The notes under the pieces are model-generated. The model did not search any database. It saw nothing but the letters and a program-made list of their open reading frames with translations, and was not told where the DNA came from. DNA of 64,000 nucleotides from NCBI GenBank assembly GCA_916048095.2, contig OU696586.1:7217749-7281748 (forward strand), in the 5' to 3' direction. Below, one piece after another: positions 1-12,418 of this stretch. The DNA is from Sacculina carcini. Taxonomy: Eukaryota > Arthropoda > Thecostraca > Sacculinidae. Both the position numbers and the translations under genes were made by a program. The first letter of the stretch is position 1; each line of letters begins with the position of its first letter.

Positions 1-458
1 GGCGTGGCAAGAGGGTGTGCAGGGGGACGACAGTGGAGCATGGTGCCGGCAAGCAGGCAGCCGGGGAGCTGAGCCGAGGTTGCTCGTCGTCCCGCCTGCC
101 TTGGTGCTGGCTACGTCGCAGAACAGTCGGGGGAAGCTGCTGGTGCTCAAGGAGGCAAGGAGCTGCTGAAGCGGCAGGAGGCGTCGTGACCCGGAAGGCA
201 AGACGGCATTTGTGGAAGGTGGATTACGGCCGGCTGCGACAGGGTGCTGAAGAGCTCAGGTGAAGGCGGGAGCACGGTGAGTGCTGGGGCCAAGGTGTTG
301 TGCCCTGTCGCGGCGGCCGGTGATAGAGAAGACGGCAGGTTGCGGCGGAGCACTGAAGAGCACGGGCGAGGCGGGAGCGCGGGGGACGCTGGAGCCTGAC
401 GTGTTGTGCTTCGCTGTAGCCAGGTGCGTGTTTCTGGTGGAGCCGTCGAGCTGGATGG
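1..458. other. GC-rich block, unassigned
   Basis: This stretch is much richer in G and C than anything else in the first 44 kb. It carries short imperfect direct repeats, for example GAAGAGCTCAGGTGAAGGCG near 248 and GAAGAGCACGGGCGAGGCG near 354. The open frames here are short and overlap on both strands, as expected from base composition, and none resembles a known protein. It may be the upstream part of the non-LTR retrotransposon whose end follows, or unrelated flanking DNA. Confidence 0.4.
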
Positions 459-803
459 TTCATTGATCTGATTGATGTTCATCAACTGATTCATTGTTTC
501 ATCTTTTCAAGAATCAACTACTGTAATTCTGTATATTTCCATGTACCTCGCTCCTCTCTGAAAATACTGCAACATGTCATTAATAAATCTTCTCGTTTCG
601 TGTTTTCTCCTTCCCACTTTCGTCATACCTCACCCTATCTCTACAATCTTCGATGGCTTCCGATCATCCCTCGCATCCACTTTAAAATTTGCTGTCTTGT
701 TTATAAACTTTTGCATGACCCTCGGCAGCCTACATACCTCTCGCAGCTTCTTACACTGTCTAATAACTTTATTTCCCGTCATCCACTCCCTTTATCCTGT
801 CCA
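459..803 (+). pseudogene. Non-LTR retrotransposon reverse transcriptase, C-terminal fragment
   Basis: One frame (codons starting at 459, 510, 600) reads without a stop and resembles the region after the catalytic core of CR1/L2/Jockey-like LINE reverse transcriptases. Visible blocks are SRINYCNS (near 507), SLKILQHVINKSSRFVF (near 555) and LRWLPIIPRIHFKI (near 642), followed by LVYKLLHD and PTYLSQLL. The family equivalents are SRLDYCNSL, LQRVQNAAARLV and LHWLPVRFRI. The catalytic YxDD motif would lie upstream and is absent, and so is the endonuclease, so this is a short dead fragment. It ends near 803, where the AT-rich repeat array begins. The clade assignment is tentative, but the reverse transcriptase identity is fairly secure. 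Confidence 0.7.
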
Positions 804-2311
804 AAAATGACAAAATTTCAGTCTACATTCAAAATTATATTTAAGCTCGACGCGTCCGATTTTCTGTACTTTTTTCTCTATTTCTCAGCAACTAACTATG
901 ACACCTCTAAATAAATATTACCATCATGCTGGCAATTTTGTTTTTTACAGCACGGTATACTTTTTAATTTTCCAAAGTGTATTAAAAAATGTTACGGCGG
1001 TGTGAAGTCAAAATGACAAAGTCAAAAATGCAAAATTAGCACTGAAAAACGCGAATATTTTGGTCAATATTCCCCTATCTATTCCTCATAAACCAGCAAA
1101 GTTACAGCTATAAAAATTATACTATTGTGTAGAGAATTTTGTGTTCTACAAGAAATATTTTAATTTATACCCACAAATGATACAAAAAACGTGTAAAATT
1201 GGCAAAATTCTCAAATACATCCAAAATTACACTTGAACACCGGGTGACTAAAATTAATTCATTTTTCTACTATTTTTCAGTAACTATTTGTCACACATCA
1301 AAATTAATTATACCATCGTGCTAGACATCTTGATTTCTACAATACGGTATAATTTGTAATTTTCCAAAGTGTATCTGAAGGAAGTTACGGCGGTGTAAAG
1401 TCAAATTGTCATGTTGCCAATTTGACAGCTATTATGCGCACTTGCGATTACACAGGAATATACACCGATTAAATTTCACTGAAGCCCAATCACAATTAAG
1501 AATGCATCATATTATCTCCAAGCATGGATGGTGTGGTTTTATTGCGTACAGTTTAATTAATGCTACACTATACTGAATATAAAGGCTTTATTGTCCTCAA
1601 TAACGGAATATACTACTGTTTAGAAAATTTTGTGTTCTACAAGAAAAGGTATAATTTATACCCACAAATGATACAAAAAACGTGTAAAATTGGCAAAATT
1701 CTCAAATACATCCAAAATTACACCTGAACACCGGGTGACTAAAATTTATTCATTTTTCTGCCTATTTCTCAAAAACTAATTGTGACACATTAAAATGAAT
1801 TATACCATCGTGCTAGAAATTTTGGTTTCTACAATACGGTATAATTCTTAATTTTCCAAAGTGTATCTGAAGGAAGTTACGGCGGTGTAAAGTCAAAATG
1901 TCATGTTGCCAATTTGACAGCTATTATGCGCACTGGCGATTACACATGAATATACACTGATTTAATTTCACTTAAGTCTAATCACAATTGACGCACTTGC
2001 GATTACTCAGGAACATACTACTGTGTAGAAAATTTTGTGTTCTACAAGATAAGCTATAATTTATACCCACAAATGATACAAAAAAACGTGTAAAATTGGC
2101 AAAATTCTCAAATACATCCAAAATTACACTTGAACACCGGGCGACTAAAATTAATTCATTTTTCTACTATTTCTCAGTAACTATTTGTTATACATAAAAA
2201 TAAATTATACCATCGTGCTAGATATCTTGTTTTCTACAACACGGTATTATTCTTAATTTTCTAAAGTGTATCTGAATTTTCCAAAGTGTATCTGAAGTGT
2301 TATGAATTGCT

Positions 2312-2470
2312 CCGCACAACGGGCGGGTTTTAATGCTATATATCTATATATACTATATATATATATCTATATATATATACGATATATATCTATATATATC
2401 GTATAAAAGAGATCCTCTGTCTGTGTGTTTGTTTGTCTGTCCCACCCTCCTTGGTCCATTTTCAGCAAGC
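2312..2470 (+). repeat. Hairpin motif plus AT/CTGT microsatellite module
   Basis: A CCGC-ACAACGG-GCGG hairpin (2312-2326) is followed by TTTTAATGCTA, a long imperfect TATA/ATCTATAT run, AAAAGAGATCC and a CTGT/GTGT run, and then by a conserved stretch with CACCCTCCTTGGTCCATTTT. The same order recurs at 3380, 8810 and 42924. The terminal CTAG seen in some copies is CTAT here. Confidence 0.75.
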
Positions 2471-3379
2471 TGCTACTCGGTAACCACTTAATGTACCCGC
2501 CAACAATTAATACCATTACGCTGGAAATTTTCTTGTCTACACGATAGGATAAATTTCAAATTTTAAAAATAAACCCAAAAAAAGTTATCGCGGTGAAAAG
2601 ACAAAATGAACCCTGAAAAATGCGAAAATTTTGGTCAATATTCCTGTATCTACTCCTCATAAACCAGAAATGGTACAGCCAAACAGATTATACCACTGTG
2701 TAGAGAATATTCTGTTCTACGCGATAGGCTATAATTAATATCCAAAAATTAAATATAAAATATGTAAAAATGACATAAATTTCAGTCTACATTCAAAATT
2801 ATATTTAAGCTCGACGCGTCCGATTTTCTGTACTTTTTTCTCTATTTCTCAGCAACTAACTATGACACATCTAAATAAATATTACCATCATGCTGGGAAT
2901 TTTGCTTTCTACAGCACGGTATAACTTTTAATTTTCCAGAGTGTATTAAAAAAAGTTACGGCGGTGTGAAGTCAAAATGACAAAGTCAAAAATGCAAAAT
3001 TAGCACTGAAAAACGCGAATATTTTGGTCAATATTCCCCTATCTATTCTTAATAAACCAGCAAAGTTACAGCTATAAAAATTATACTATTGTGTAGAGAA
3101 TTTTGTGTTCTACAAGAAATATTTTAATTTATACCCACAAATGATACAAAAAACGTGTAAAATTGGCAAAATTCTCAAATACATCCAAAATTACACTTGA
3201 ACACCGGGTGACTAAAATTTATTCATTTTTCTACCCATTTCTCAGGAACTGTTTGTCATACATTAAAATTAATTATACCATCGTGCTAGAAATTTTGTTT
3301 TCTACAACACGGTATTATTCTTAATTTTCCAAAGTGTATCTGAATTTTCCAAAGTGTATCTGAAGTATTATGAATTGCT

Positions 3380-3500
3380 CCGCACAACGGGCGGGTTTTA
3401 ATGCTATATATATACATAAAGAAGAAATAAAAGAGATCCTCTGTGTGTGTGTGTGTCTGTGTGTCTGTTCGACCCTCCTTGGTCCATTTTCTATCAGCTA
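3380..3500 (+). repeat. Hairpin motif plus AAAAGAGATCC/GTGT module
   Basis: This is a second copy of the module: hairpin CCGC-ACAACGG-GCGG at 3380-3394, GCTATATATATACATAAAG, AAAAGAGATCC, a GT/CTGT run and CCTCCTTGGTCCATTTTCTA. Peptides rich in alternating C and V read from this run are microsatellite translations, not a gene. Confidence 0.75.
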
Positions 3501-5319
3501 TTATTCGGCCACCACTCAGCCTACCCGCTAACAATTTATACCATCACGTTGGAAATTTTCTTGCCTACACTTTAGATTACATTTTAAATTTCAAAAATGA
3601 AATCAAAAAAAGTTATAGCGGTGAAAAGACAAAATGAACCCTGAAAAATGCGAAAATTTTTGTCAATTTTCTGAAGACTACTCCTCCTAAACCAGCAATA
3701 GTACAACTATAAAAATTATACCACTGTGTATAAAATTTACTCTTCTACTCAAAGAATTATAATTTATACCTAAAAATTGAATATAAAACATGTAAAATGG
3801 AAAACAATCAATCTACATTCAAAATTTTATTTAAACTTCACGCGTCCGATTTTCTATACTTTTTTCTCTATTTCTCAAAAACTAATAATCACACATCTAA
3901 ATAAATAATACCATCATGCTGGGAATTTTGTTTGCTACAACACGGCATAATTTGACATGACAACACGGCAACATGACAAAAAAGCAAAAAGGCAAAATTA
4001 GCACAAAAAACGTGAATATTTTGGTCAATATTCTGCTATCTATTCCTCATAAACCAGCAATGGTACAGCTATAAAAATATACTATTGTGTAGATAATTTT
4101 GTGTTCTACAAGAAAAGTTATAATTTATACCCACAAATGATACAAAAAACGTGTACAATTGGCAAAATTCTCAAATACATCCAAAATTACACTTGAACAC
4201 CGGGTGATTAAAATTAATTCATTTTTCTACCCATGTCTCAGGAACTATTTGTCACACATTACAATACATTATACCATCGTGCTAGAAATTTTGTTTTCTA
4301 CAATACGGTATAATTTGTAATTTTCCAAAGTGTATCTGAAGGACGTTACGGGGGTGTAAAATCAAACGGACATATTGCCAATTTGACAGCTATTATGCGC
4401 ACTTGCGATTACACAGGAATATACTACTGTGTAGATAATTTTGTGTTCTACAAGATAAGTTATAATTTATACCCACAAATGATACAAAAAACGTGTAAAA
4501 TTGGCAAAATTGGCAAATACATCCAAAATTACACTTGAACAACGGGCGACTAAAATTAATTCATTTTTCTACTATTTATCAGTAACTATTTGTTATACAT
4601 AAAAATAAATTATACCATCGTGCTAGAAATTTTGTTTTCTACAATACGGTATAATTTTTAATTTTCCAAAGTGTATCTAAAGGAAGTTACGGCGATGTAA
4701 AGTCAAAATGTCATGTTGCCAATTTGACAGCTATTATGCGCACTTGCGATTACACATGAATATACACTGATTTAATTTCACTGAAGTCCAATCACAATTT
4801 ACGCACTTGCGATTACACAGGAATATACTACTGTGTAGAGAATTTTGTGTTCTACAATATAAGCTATAATTTTTACCCACAAATGGTACAAAAAACGTGT
4901 AAAATTGGCAAAATTCTCAAATACATCCAAAATTACACTTGAACACCGGGCGACTAAAATTAATTTATTTTTCTACTATTTCATAGTAACTATTTGTTAT
5001 ACATAAAAATAAATTATACCATCGTGCTAGAAATCTTGTTTTCTACAATATGGTATAATTTGTAATTTTCCAAAGGGTATCTGAAGGAAGTTACGGCGGT
5101 GTAAAGTCAAAAGGACATATTGCCAATTTGACAGCTATTATGCGCACTTGCGATTACACAGGAATATACACCGATTAAATTTCACTGAAGCCCAATCACA
5201 ATTAAGAATGCATCATATTATCTCCAAGCATGGATGGTGTGGTTTTTTTGCGTACAGTTTAATTAATGCTACACTATACTGAATAGAAAGTCTTTATTGT
5301 CCTCAATATTTACACATCA

Positions 5320-7464
5320 AATGTTCCGCACGACGGGCGGGTAAAATGCTACTTGGAACAAAGTAAGCTACTGAATTTTACTGTGTAATTTAATTGGTTT
5401 AATTTCAAGTTGCATACGCTTAAGTTGCATAAGGATACGGGTTGTAATATTATGCAATGCCAAGTATATGCATATGCTGTTTTAGAGGAAGCATTAATCT
5501 GGAATTATAGAGATGTTTCATTGTTTTGATAGTGTTACACCTCTGAATTACTACACACGAAGGACGGGTGTGAATTTGAGCAGTGTTGAGGGAAAAACAT
5601 CGTCAATAATTAAAACAAGAATTTACAAATTTGACTTTTCTATTGGTCGTTTTTCATCAATTTTCTTTGTGTTTGTTTCGTGTTTGAGTTCTGAATTATT
5701 CCGCACGACGGGCAGCATTAAATATGAGGCGGATTGTGGAAAAACATGTTTTCTAAATTGAAACATAAATTTTACATTTAGACTTTTATATTAGCTAAAA
5801 CTTTCCTGTGGGTTTGTATTTCTTTTTCAATTTGCACTAATTTTTTTATGAATTGAATATTAATTATATTTTATAAACTGTTCCGCACGACGGGTGAATT
5901 AAATGTATCTATAAAGAGTGGGTTTAAATGATAGCGAGGTATATGATATTTTGCTAGCAGTAAATATTCTAGCGATAAAAGTAGGATAGCTCTTAAGCAA
6001 ATGATTTTGGAGAATGATGTGAACCTTTAAATATATTTTGCGATCTGATGATATATGTATTAGGAATAATACGTAGCAGAATATAGATTGCATAATATAA
6101 TATCGGCTGTAATATCAAGGGCTGTAATATCGGTGTAATCCAAAAAATAACAACTGTATGAATATGATGCATTAGTGGAAGCATTAACCGGGAATTATGA
6201 GATAATATGATAATGGTGTATAATTATATCGCAATATGCAACAAATGTGAATTTAGCTGCCTTACAGTTTGGTCCCGATACTAAATTGGCGGGTTGAGAG
6301 AAAAGTATTGGTGGGCCGCGTGTTTGGGACCCCTGGGGTAGATATTCTCAGTCTTATGATTACAAATTATGATCGCATCAGTATATTTTGTGATCACCTG
6401 CTAATAAGTTAAATCACCTCAGACTAGGCTGAGAGCGGTCAAGATTGGATGATTGGGTTGGGTTGGGTAGGTTTGACTCAGGTTATATTTGGTTTTAATG
6501 ATAGCGGAAAATATATAAATTTTAACAATAAATATTATAGCGTAAAAAGTGAAATAGTACTTAAGCAAATGATATTGGGGAATGATGTTAAGTAATAAAT
6601 ATAGTTTGGAAACATTCTGATGAAAAGATTTCATCATCTTTCATTGTTTGTTTCGTGTTTGTGTTCTGAATTATACCACACGACGGGCAGATTTATATAT
6701 CAGGCGGGTTGAGGAATAATATTTGTCAAAATAAGAACAAAAATATTCACATTTAGACTTTTCTATTGGTTAAGATATTTATAGGTTATATTTTTTGGTT
6801 TTCAATTTGTATTCACTATATTTTATGGATTTGATATGAATTTTATTGTATGAATTGTTCCGCACGACGGGTGGGTTTAAAAAAGTGTTTTAGATCATTT
6901 TTTCAAATGGTTCATTTAAAAAAGGTAATTTTTTTTACAAATAAAAATGTTCTGCGGGCAGCAACTATAGACAATAGAACGTTCAATTTCCCATGTAGAA
7001 TTAATCCATACACAAAACCAATGGATTTGACATCAAATATGAATTTTATTGTATGAATTGTTCCGCACGACGGGCGGGTTTAAAAAAAGTGTTTCCATTT
7101 TATAGTTCATTTTTTTCAAATGGTTCATTTAAAAAAAGTGTTTTTTTTAAAATAAAAATGCTCCGCGGGCAGCAACTATAGACAATAGAACGTTCAATTT
7201 ACCCTGTAGAATTAATCCATACACAAAACCAATGGATTTGACTTCAAGATGCAGAACGGATCGTGTTCGAGTTCTGAATTATTCAGCACGACGGGCGGGT
7301 TTAAAAATGACTCAGGTAGACTGAGGGGAAATATTTTGTCGAAATAAAAATAATTAAACTTATAATTTTTAATTGATTAATATTTTTATGAGTGTACCCT
7401 ATTTCATTTTTATTTTTTCATATTTTTTCATGAATTGAATATGAATTTCATGTTATGAATTGCT
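5320..7464. repeat. AT-rich zone punctuated by a GC-rich hairpin motif
   Basis: No gene is visible. A 16-bp motif close to CCGCACGACGGGCGGG interrupts very AT-rich sequence at about 5326, 5701, 5883, 6671 (altered), 6860, 7063 and 7284 (altered), mostly preceded by GAATTGTT or GAATTATT. Between motifs, related spacers carry ATGAGGCGGGTTGA, AAAATATTTTGTC and TTTAGACTTTT. The motif is a potential stem (CCGC/GCGG) with a 7-nt loop. In several copies the stem is damaged, for example GGGTGGG at 6868, so most are old. Confidence 0.75.
6849..7250. repeat. Two tandem units of about 203 bp
   Basis: Two adjacent units begin with TATGAATTGTTCCGCACGAC at 6849 and 7052. Both contain TTCAAATGGTTCATTTAAAA, a GCGGGCAGCAACTATAGAC block and CAAAACCAATGGATTTGAC. 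The second unit differs mainly in A and T runs. A short frame at 6850-7056 that begins with the motif is not a credible gene. Confidence 0.8.
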
Positions 7465-8809
7465 CCGCACAACGGGCGGGTTTTAATGCTATATATATAC
7501 ATAAAGAAGAAATTATCTGTCTGTCTGTGTATGTATGCTTGAATATGAGGTGACATAATTGCGCTGGTTCATGGTTCGCTGGTTCAATGATCAGGGGCTT
7601 GAAACGCAAACGAAGCGATGGCTCATTTTTATGAATTAAAAATGTCCCGCGGGCAGCAATAAAACGTTCAATTTCACCGTATAGAATGAATTCATATACA
7701 AAACTAATGGATTTGACTTCAAGAACCAGAACGGATGGTGTTCGAGTTCTGAATTATTCCTCACGTCGGGCGGGTATAAATATGAGGCGGGTTGAGTGAA
7801 AATATTTTGTCAAAATAAAATTAAAAATAATGAAATTTAGACTTTTTAATTGATTAAGGTCTTCATGAGTTTGCCTTATTTATTTTTAATTTGCAATATT
7901 TTTATGAATTGTTCCGCACAACGGGCGGGTTTTAATGCTAGTATATACATAAAGAAGAAATTATCTGTCTGTCTGTGTATGTATGCTTGAATATGAGGTG
8001 ACATAATTGCGCTGGTTCATGGTTCGCTGGTTCAATGATCAGGGGCTTCAAACGCAAACGAAGCGATGGCTCATTTTTATGAAATAAAAATGTCCCGCGG
8101 GCAGCAATAAAACGTTCAATTTCACCGTATAGAATGAATTCATATACAAAACTAATGGATTTGACTTCAAGAACCAGAACGGATGGTGTTCGAGTTCTGA
8201 ATTATTCCTCACGTCGGGCGGGTTTAAATATGAGGCGGGATGAGTGAAAATATTTTGTCAAAATAAAATAAAAATAATGAAATTTAGACCTTTTAATTGA
8301 TTAAGGTTTTCATGAGTTTGCCTTATTTTTTTTTAATTTGCAATATTTTTATGAATTGCACCGCACAACGGGCGGGTTTTAATGCTATATATATACATAA
8401 ATAAAAAATTATCTGTCTGTCTGTGTATGTATGCTTGAATATGAGGTGACATAATTGCGCCGGTTCATGGTTCGCTGGTTCAATGATCAGGGGCTTCAAA
8501 CGCAAACGAAGCGATGGCTCATTTTTATGAAATAAAAATGTCCCGCGGGCAGCAATAAAACGTTCAATTTCACCGTATAGAATGAATTCATATACAAAAC
8601 TAATGGATTTGACTTCAAGAACCAGAACGGATGGTGTTCGAGTTCTGAATTATTCCTCACGTCGGGCGGGTTTAAATATGAGGCGGGTTGAGTGAAAATA
8701 TTTTTTCAAAATAAAATTAAAAATAATGAAATTTAGACCTTTTAATTGATTAAGGTTTTCATGAGTTTGCCTTATTTGTTTTTAATTTGCAATATTTTTA
8801 TGAATTGCT
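7465..8809. repeat. Three tandem units of about 448 bp
   Basis: Hairpin motifs at 7465, 7914, 8361 and 8810 delimit three units that are nearly identical. Each unit runs: hairpin, GTTTTAATGCTA, TATATACATAAA, a CTGTCTGT run, GCTTGAATATGAGGTGAC, a GCTGGTTCATGGTTCGCTGG block, GTCCCGCGGGCAGCAATAAA, CAGAACGGATGGTGTTCGAG, a second damaged hairpin (TCCTCACGTCGGGCGGG) and TTTTAATTGATTAAGG. High identity between the units implies recent tandem amplification. No open frame is conserved across the three. Confidence 0.85.
7914..7941 (+). repeat. Helitron-like 3' terminus: hairpin plus CTAG
   Basis: The stem CCGC (7914-7917) and GCGG (7925-7928) encloses ACAACGG and is followed after 9 nt by CTAG (7938-7941). 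A short GC-rich hairpin some 10 nt before a terminal CTRR is the diagnostic 3' end of Helitrons. The next base is T, as expected for insertion between A and T. Confidence 0.55.
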
Positions 8810-8837
8810 CCGCACAACGGGCGGGTTTTAATGCTAG
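8810..8837 (+). repeat. Helitron-like 3' terminus: hairpin plus CTAG
   Basis: CCGC (8810-8813) pairs with GCGG (8821-8824) around ACAACGG, and CTAG follows at 8834-8837. It lies just left of the start of the 18-kb duplicated segment (8844). Confidence 0.55.
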
Positions 8838-8850
8838 TATATCTATATAT

Positions 8851-8970
8851 ATAAAAGAGATCCTCTGTGTGTCTGTCTGTGTGTGTGTGTGTCTGTGTGT
8901 GTGTTCGACCCTCCTTGGTCCATTTTCTATCAGCTATTATTCGGCCACCACTCAGCCTACCCGCTAACAA
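8851..8970 (+). repeat. AAAAGAGATCC/GTGT module at the start of the duplication
   Basis: This is the AAAAGAGATCC and CTGT/GTGT run module followed by CCTCCTTGGTCCATTTTCTA, as at 3420 and 42960. It is the first element inside the duplicated segment. Confidence 0.75.
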
Positions 8971-11792
8971 TTTATACCATCACGTTGGAAATTTTCTTGT
9001 CTACACTTTAGATTAAATTTTAAATTTCAAAAATGAAATCAAAAAAAGTTATAGCGGTGAAAAGACAAAATGAACCCTGAAAATGCGAAAATTGTGGTCA
9101 ATGCTCTGCCATCTACTCCTCATAAACTAGAAATGGTACAGCCAAACAGATTATACCACTGTGTAGAAAATTTTCTGTTCTACAAGATAGGTTATAATTC
9201 ATATCCGAAAATAGAACATAAAAGATGTAAACATGACAAAATTTCAATCTATATTCAAAAATATATTTATACTCCACGCGTCCGATTTTCTATACTTTTT
9301 TCTCTATGTATCAAAAACTAATTATCACACAACTAAATAAATAATACCATCATGCTGGGAATTTTGTTTGCTACAACACGGTATAATTTTTAATTTTCCA
9401 AAGTGTATTGAAAAAAAGTTACGGCGGTGTGAAGTCAAAATGACAAAGTCAAAAATGCAAAATTAGCACTGGAAACCGTGAATGTTTTGGTAAATATTCC
9501 CCTATCTATTCCTCATAAACCAGCAATGGTACAGCTATAAAAATTATACTATTGTGTAGATAATTTTGTGTTCTACAAGAACAGTTATAATTTATACCCA
9601 CAAATGATACAAAAAATGTGTAAAATTGGCAAAATTGTCAAATACATCCAAAATTACACTTGATCACCGGGCGCCTAAATTAATTCATTTTTCTACCTAT
9701 TTCTCAGGAACTATTTGTCACACATTAAAATAAATTATATCATCGTGCTGGAAATTGTATTTTTTAAAATGCGGTATAATTCTTAATTTTCCAAAGTGTA
9801 TCTGAAGGAAGTGACGGCGGTGTAAAGTCAAAAGGACATATTGCCAATTTGACAGCTATTATGCGCACTTGCGATTACACAGGAATATACTACTGTGTAG
9901 AGAATTTTGTGTTCTACAAGAAAAAGTGTAATTTATACCCACAAATGATACAAAAAACGTGTAAAATTGGCAAAATTATCAAATACATCCAAAATTACAC
10001 TTGAACACCGGGTGACTACAATTTATTCATTTTTATACCCATTTCTCAGGAACTGTTTGTCATACATTAAAATTAATTATACCATCGTGCTAGAAAATTT
10101 GTTTTCTACAATACGGTATAATTTTTAATTTTCCAAAGTGTATCTGAAGGAAGTTACGGCGGTGTAAAGTCAAATTGTCATGTTGCCAATTTGACAGCTA
10201 TTATGCGCACTTGCGATTACACATGAATATACACTGATTTAATTTCACTGAAGTCCAATCATAATTTACGCACTTGCGATTACACAGGAATATACTACTG
10301 TGTAGATAATTTTGTGTTCTACAAGATAAGCTATAATTTATACCCACAAATGATACAAAAAACGTGTAAAATTGGCAAAATTCTCAAATACATCCAAAAT
10401 TTCACTTGAACACCGGCCGAATAAAATTAATTAATTGTTCTACTATTTCTCAGTAACTATTTGTTAAACATAAAAATAAATTATACCATCGTGCTAGAAA
10501 TCTTGTTTTCTACAATACGGTATAATTTGTAATTTTACAAAGTGTATCTGAAGGAAGTTACGGCGGTGTAAAGTCAAATTATCATGTTGCCAATTTGACA
10601 GCTATTATGCGCACTTGCGATTACACAGAAATATACACCGATTAAATTTCACTGAAGCCCAATCACAATTAAGAATTCATCATATTATCTCCAAGCATGG
10701 ATGGTGTGGTTTTATTGCGTACAGTTTAATTAATGCTACACTATACTGAATATAAAGGCTTTATTGTCCTCAATAACGGAATATACTACTGTGTAGAAAA
10801 TTTTGTGTTCTACAAGAAAAGGTATAATTTATACCCACAAATGATACAAAAAACGTGTAAAATTGGCAAAATTCTCAAATACATCCAAAATTACACTTGA
10901 GCACCGGGTGACTAAAATTCATTCATTTTTCTACCTATTTCTCAAAAACTAATTGTGACACATTAAAATGAATTATACCATCGTGCTAGAAATTTTGGTT
11001 TCTACAATACGGTATAATTCTTAAATATCCAAAGTGTATCTGAAGGAAGTTACGGCGGTGTAAAGTCAAAATGTCATGTTGCCAATTTGACAGCTATTAT
11101 GCGCACTTGCGATTACACAGGAATATACACCGATTAAATTTCACTGAAGCCCAATCACAATTAAGAATTCATCATATTATCTCCAAGCATGGATGGTGTG
11201 GTTTTATTGCGTACAGTTTAATTAATGCTACACTATACTGAATATAAAGGCTTTATTGTCCTCAATATCGGAATATACTACTGTGTAGAAAATTTTGTGT
11301 TCTACAAGAAAAGGTATAATTTATACCCACAAATGATACAAAAAACGTGTAAAATTGGCAAAATTCTCAAATCCATCCAAAATTACACTTGAACACCGGG
11401 CGACTAAAATTAATTCATTTTTCTACCTATTTCTCAGGGACTATTTGTTACACATAAAAATAAATTATACCATCGTGCTAGAAATTTTGTTTTCTACAAT
11501 ACGGTATAATTTGTAATTTTCCAAAGTGTATCTGAAGGAAGTTACGGCGGTGTAAAGTCAAAAGGACATATTGCCAATTTGACAGCTATTATGCGCACTT
11601 GCGATTACACAGGAATATACACCGATTAAATTTCACTGAAGCCCAATCACAATTAAGAACGCATCATATTAGCTCCAAGCATGGATGGTGCGGTTTTATT
11701 GGGTACAGTTTAATTAATGCTACACTATACTGAATAGAAAGGCTTTATTGTCCTCAATATTTACACATGAATTGTTCCGCACGACGGGCGGG
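8971..11792. repeat. Nested AT-rich repeat array 2 (duplication copy 1)
   Basis: This has the same two-half, roughly 400-490-bp architecture as array 1, in the same orientation. The CTCCAAGCATGGATGG module is present three times (near 10690, 11183 and 11677). The array closes with the hairpin motif CCGCACGACGGGCGG at 11777. No gene is present. Confidence 0.85.
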
Positions 11793-12363
11793 TAAAATGC
11801 CACTGGGAACAAAGTAAACTAGTGAATTTTACTGAATAATTTAATTGGTTTAATTTCAAGCTGCATAAGCATATGGGTTGTAATATCATGTAATGCCGAC
11901 TATATGCATATGTTGCTTTAGCGGAAGCATTAATCTGGAATTTATAGAGAATTATAGAGATGACAAAGATTCATTGTTTTCCATGAAAACAATGAAACTT
12001 CATTTTTTCATGAATGAAATGATGTGAACTTGAAATGAAATGACAAATGAAAAATGGAATGAACTTCATTTTTTCATGAATGAATGAACAATGAAATTTC
12101 ATTGACATTTTGCCAATTTGACAGCTGTTGTGCACTAATCACTTGGGCTATATTAATAAAAATTATACCAACATGTAGGATATTTTTACGTCTACAGTTT
12201 TCAGTATGACAACTTTCACAAAAATCGATTTGATATGATTGTCGATATCTTCATTTTTTCACCTGACTCGTTCAGTTTGCGCACCAAAATGCCTCTAATG
12301 GTTCATGTGTATGTTACACACGCGCACACATGGCTTTAAACGTTACACACGCGCACTCATCTC
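11793..12363. other. Gene-free stretch with ATGAA-rich simple sequence
   Basis: About 11970-12110 is a degenerate run of ATGAA/TTCAT words (CATTTTTTCATGAATGAA occurs twice). 12230-12363 carries dispersed ACACGCGCAC words. I see no open frame and no recognised element. Confidence 0.5.
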
Positions 12364-12387
12364 ATGCCGAATTGTTCAAGTGTATGC

Positions 12388-12418
<31 letters not shown>

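Larger units (their letters stand above)
805..5320. repeat. Nested AT-rich repeat array 1
   Basis: This is a long array without a gene, built from direct copies of a unit of roughly 390-490 bp. The unit holds two related halves. One carries the sequence TACCATCGTGCTAGAAATTT and a TTCTACAATACGGTATAAT block. The other carries ACTGTGTAGA, AATTTTGTGTTCTACAAG and GCTATAATTTATACCC. The halves align to each other, so the ancestral monomer was about 200 bp. Recurring landmarks are GTTACGGCGGTGTAAAG, GCCAATTTGACAGCTATTAT and ACTTGAACACCGGG. Some units add a module with CTCCAAGCATGGATGG and CTTTATTGTCCTCAATA (near 1520 and 5220). Small open frames here are chance. Confidence 0.85.

Noticed and set aside
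3286-3637. Small proteins rich in CVCVCV or THTHTH (also near 8746-8970, 13817-14056, 45610-45985)
   Set aside because: They are translations of GT/CA and CTGT microsatellites and appear in several frames and on both strands.
7733-7755. tRNA-type B box (GTTCGAGTTC) suggesting a SINE in the 448-bp units
   Set aside because: There is no A box at suitable distance, no cloverleaf potential and no A tail. The match is probably chance.
1-8843. Left flank as a third copy of the 37-kb unit
   Set aside because: At the same offset (36,975-45,817) the sequence is unrelated: 448-bp units versus the retroelement. The duplication therefore starts at 8844.
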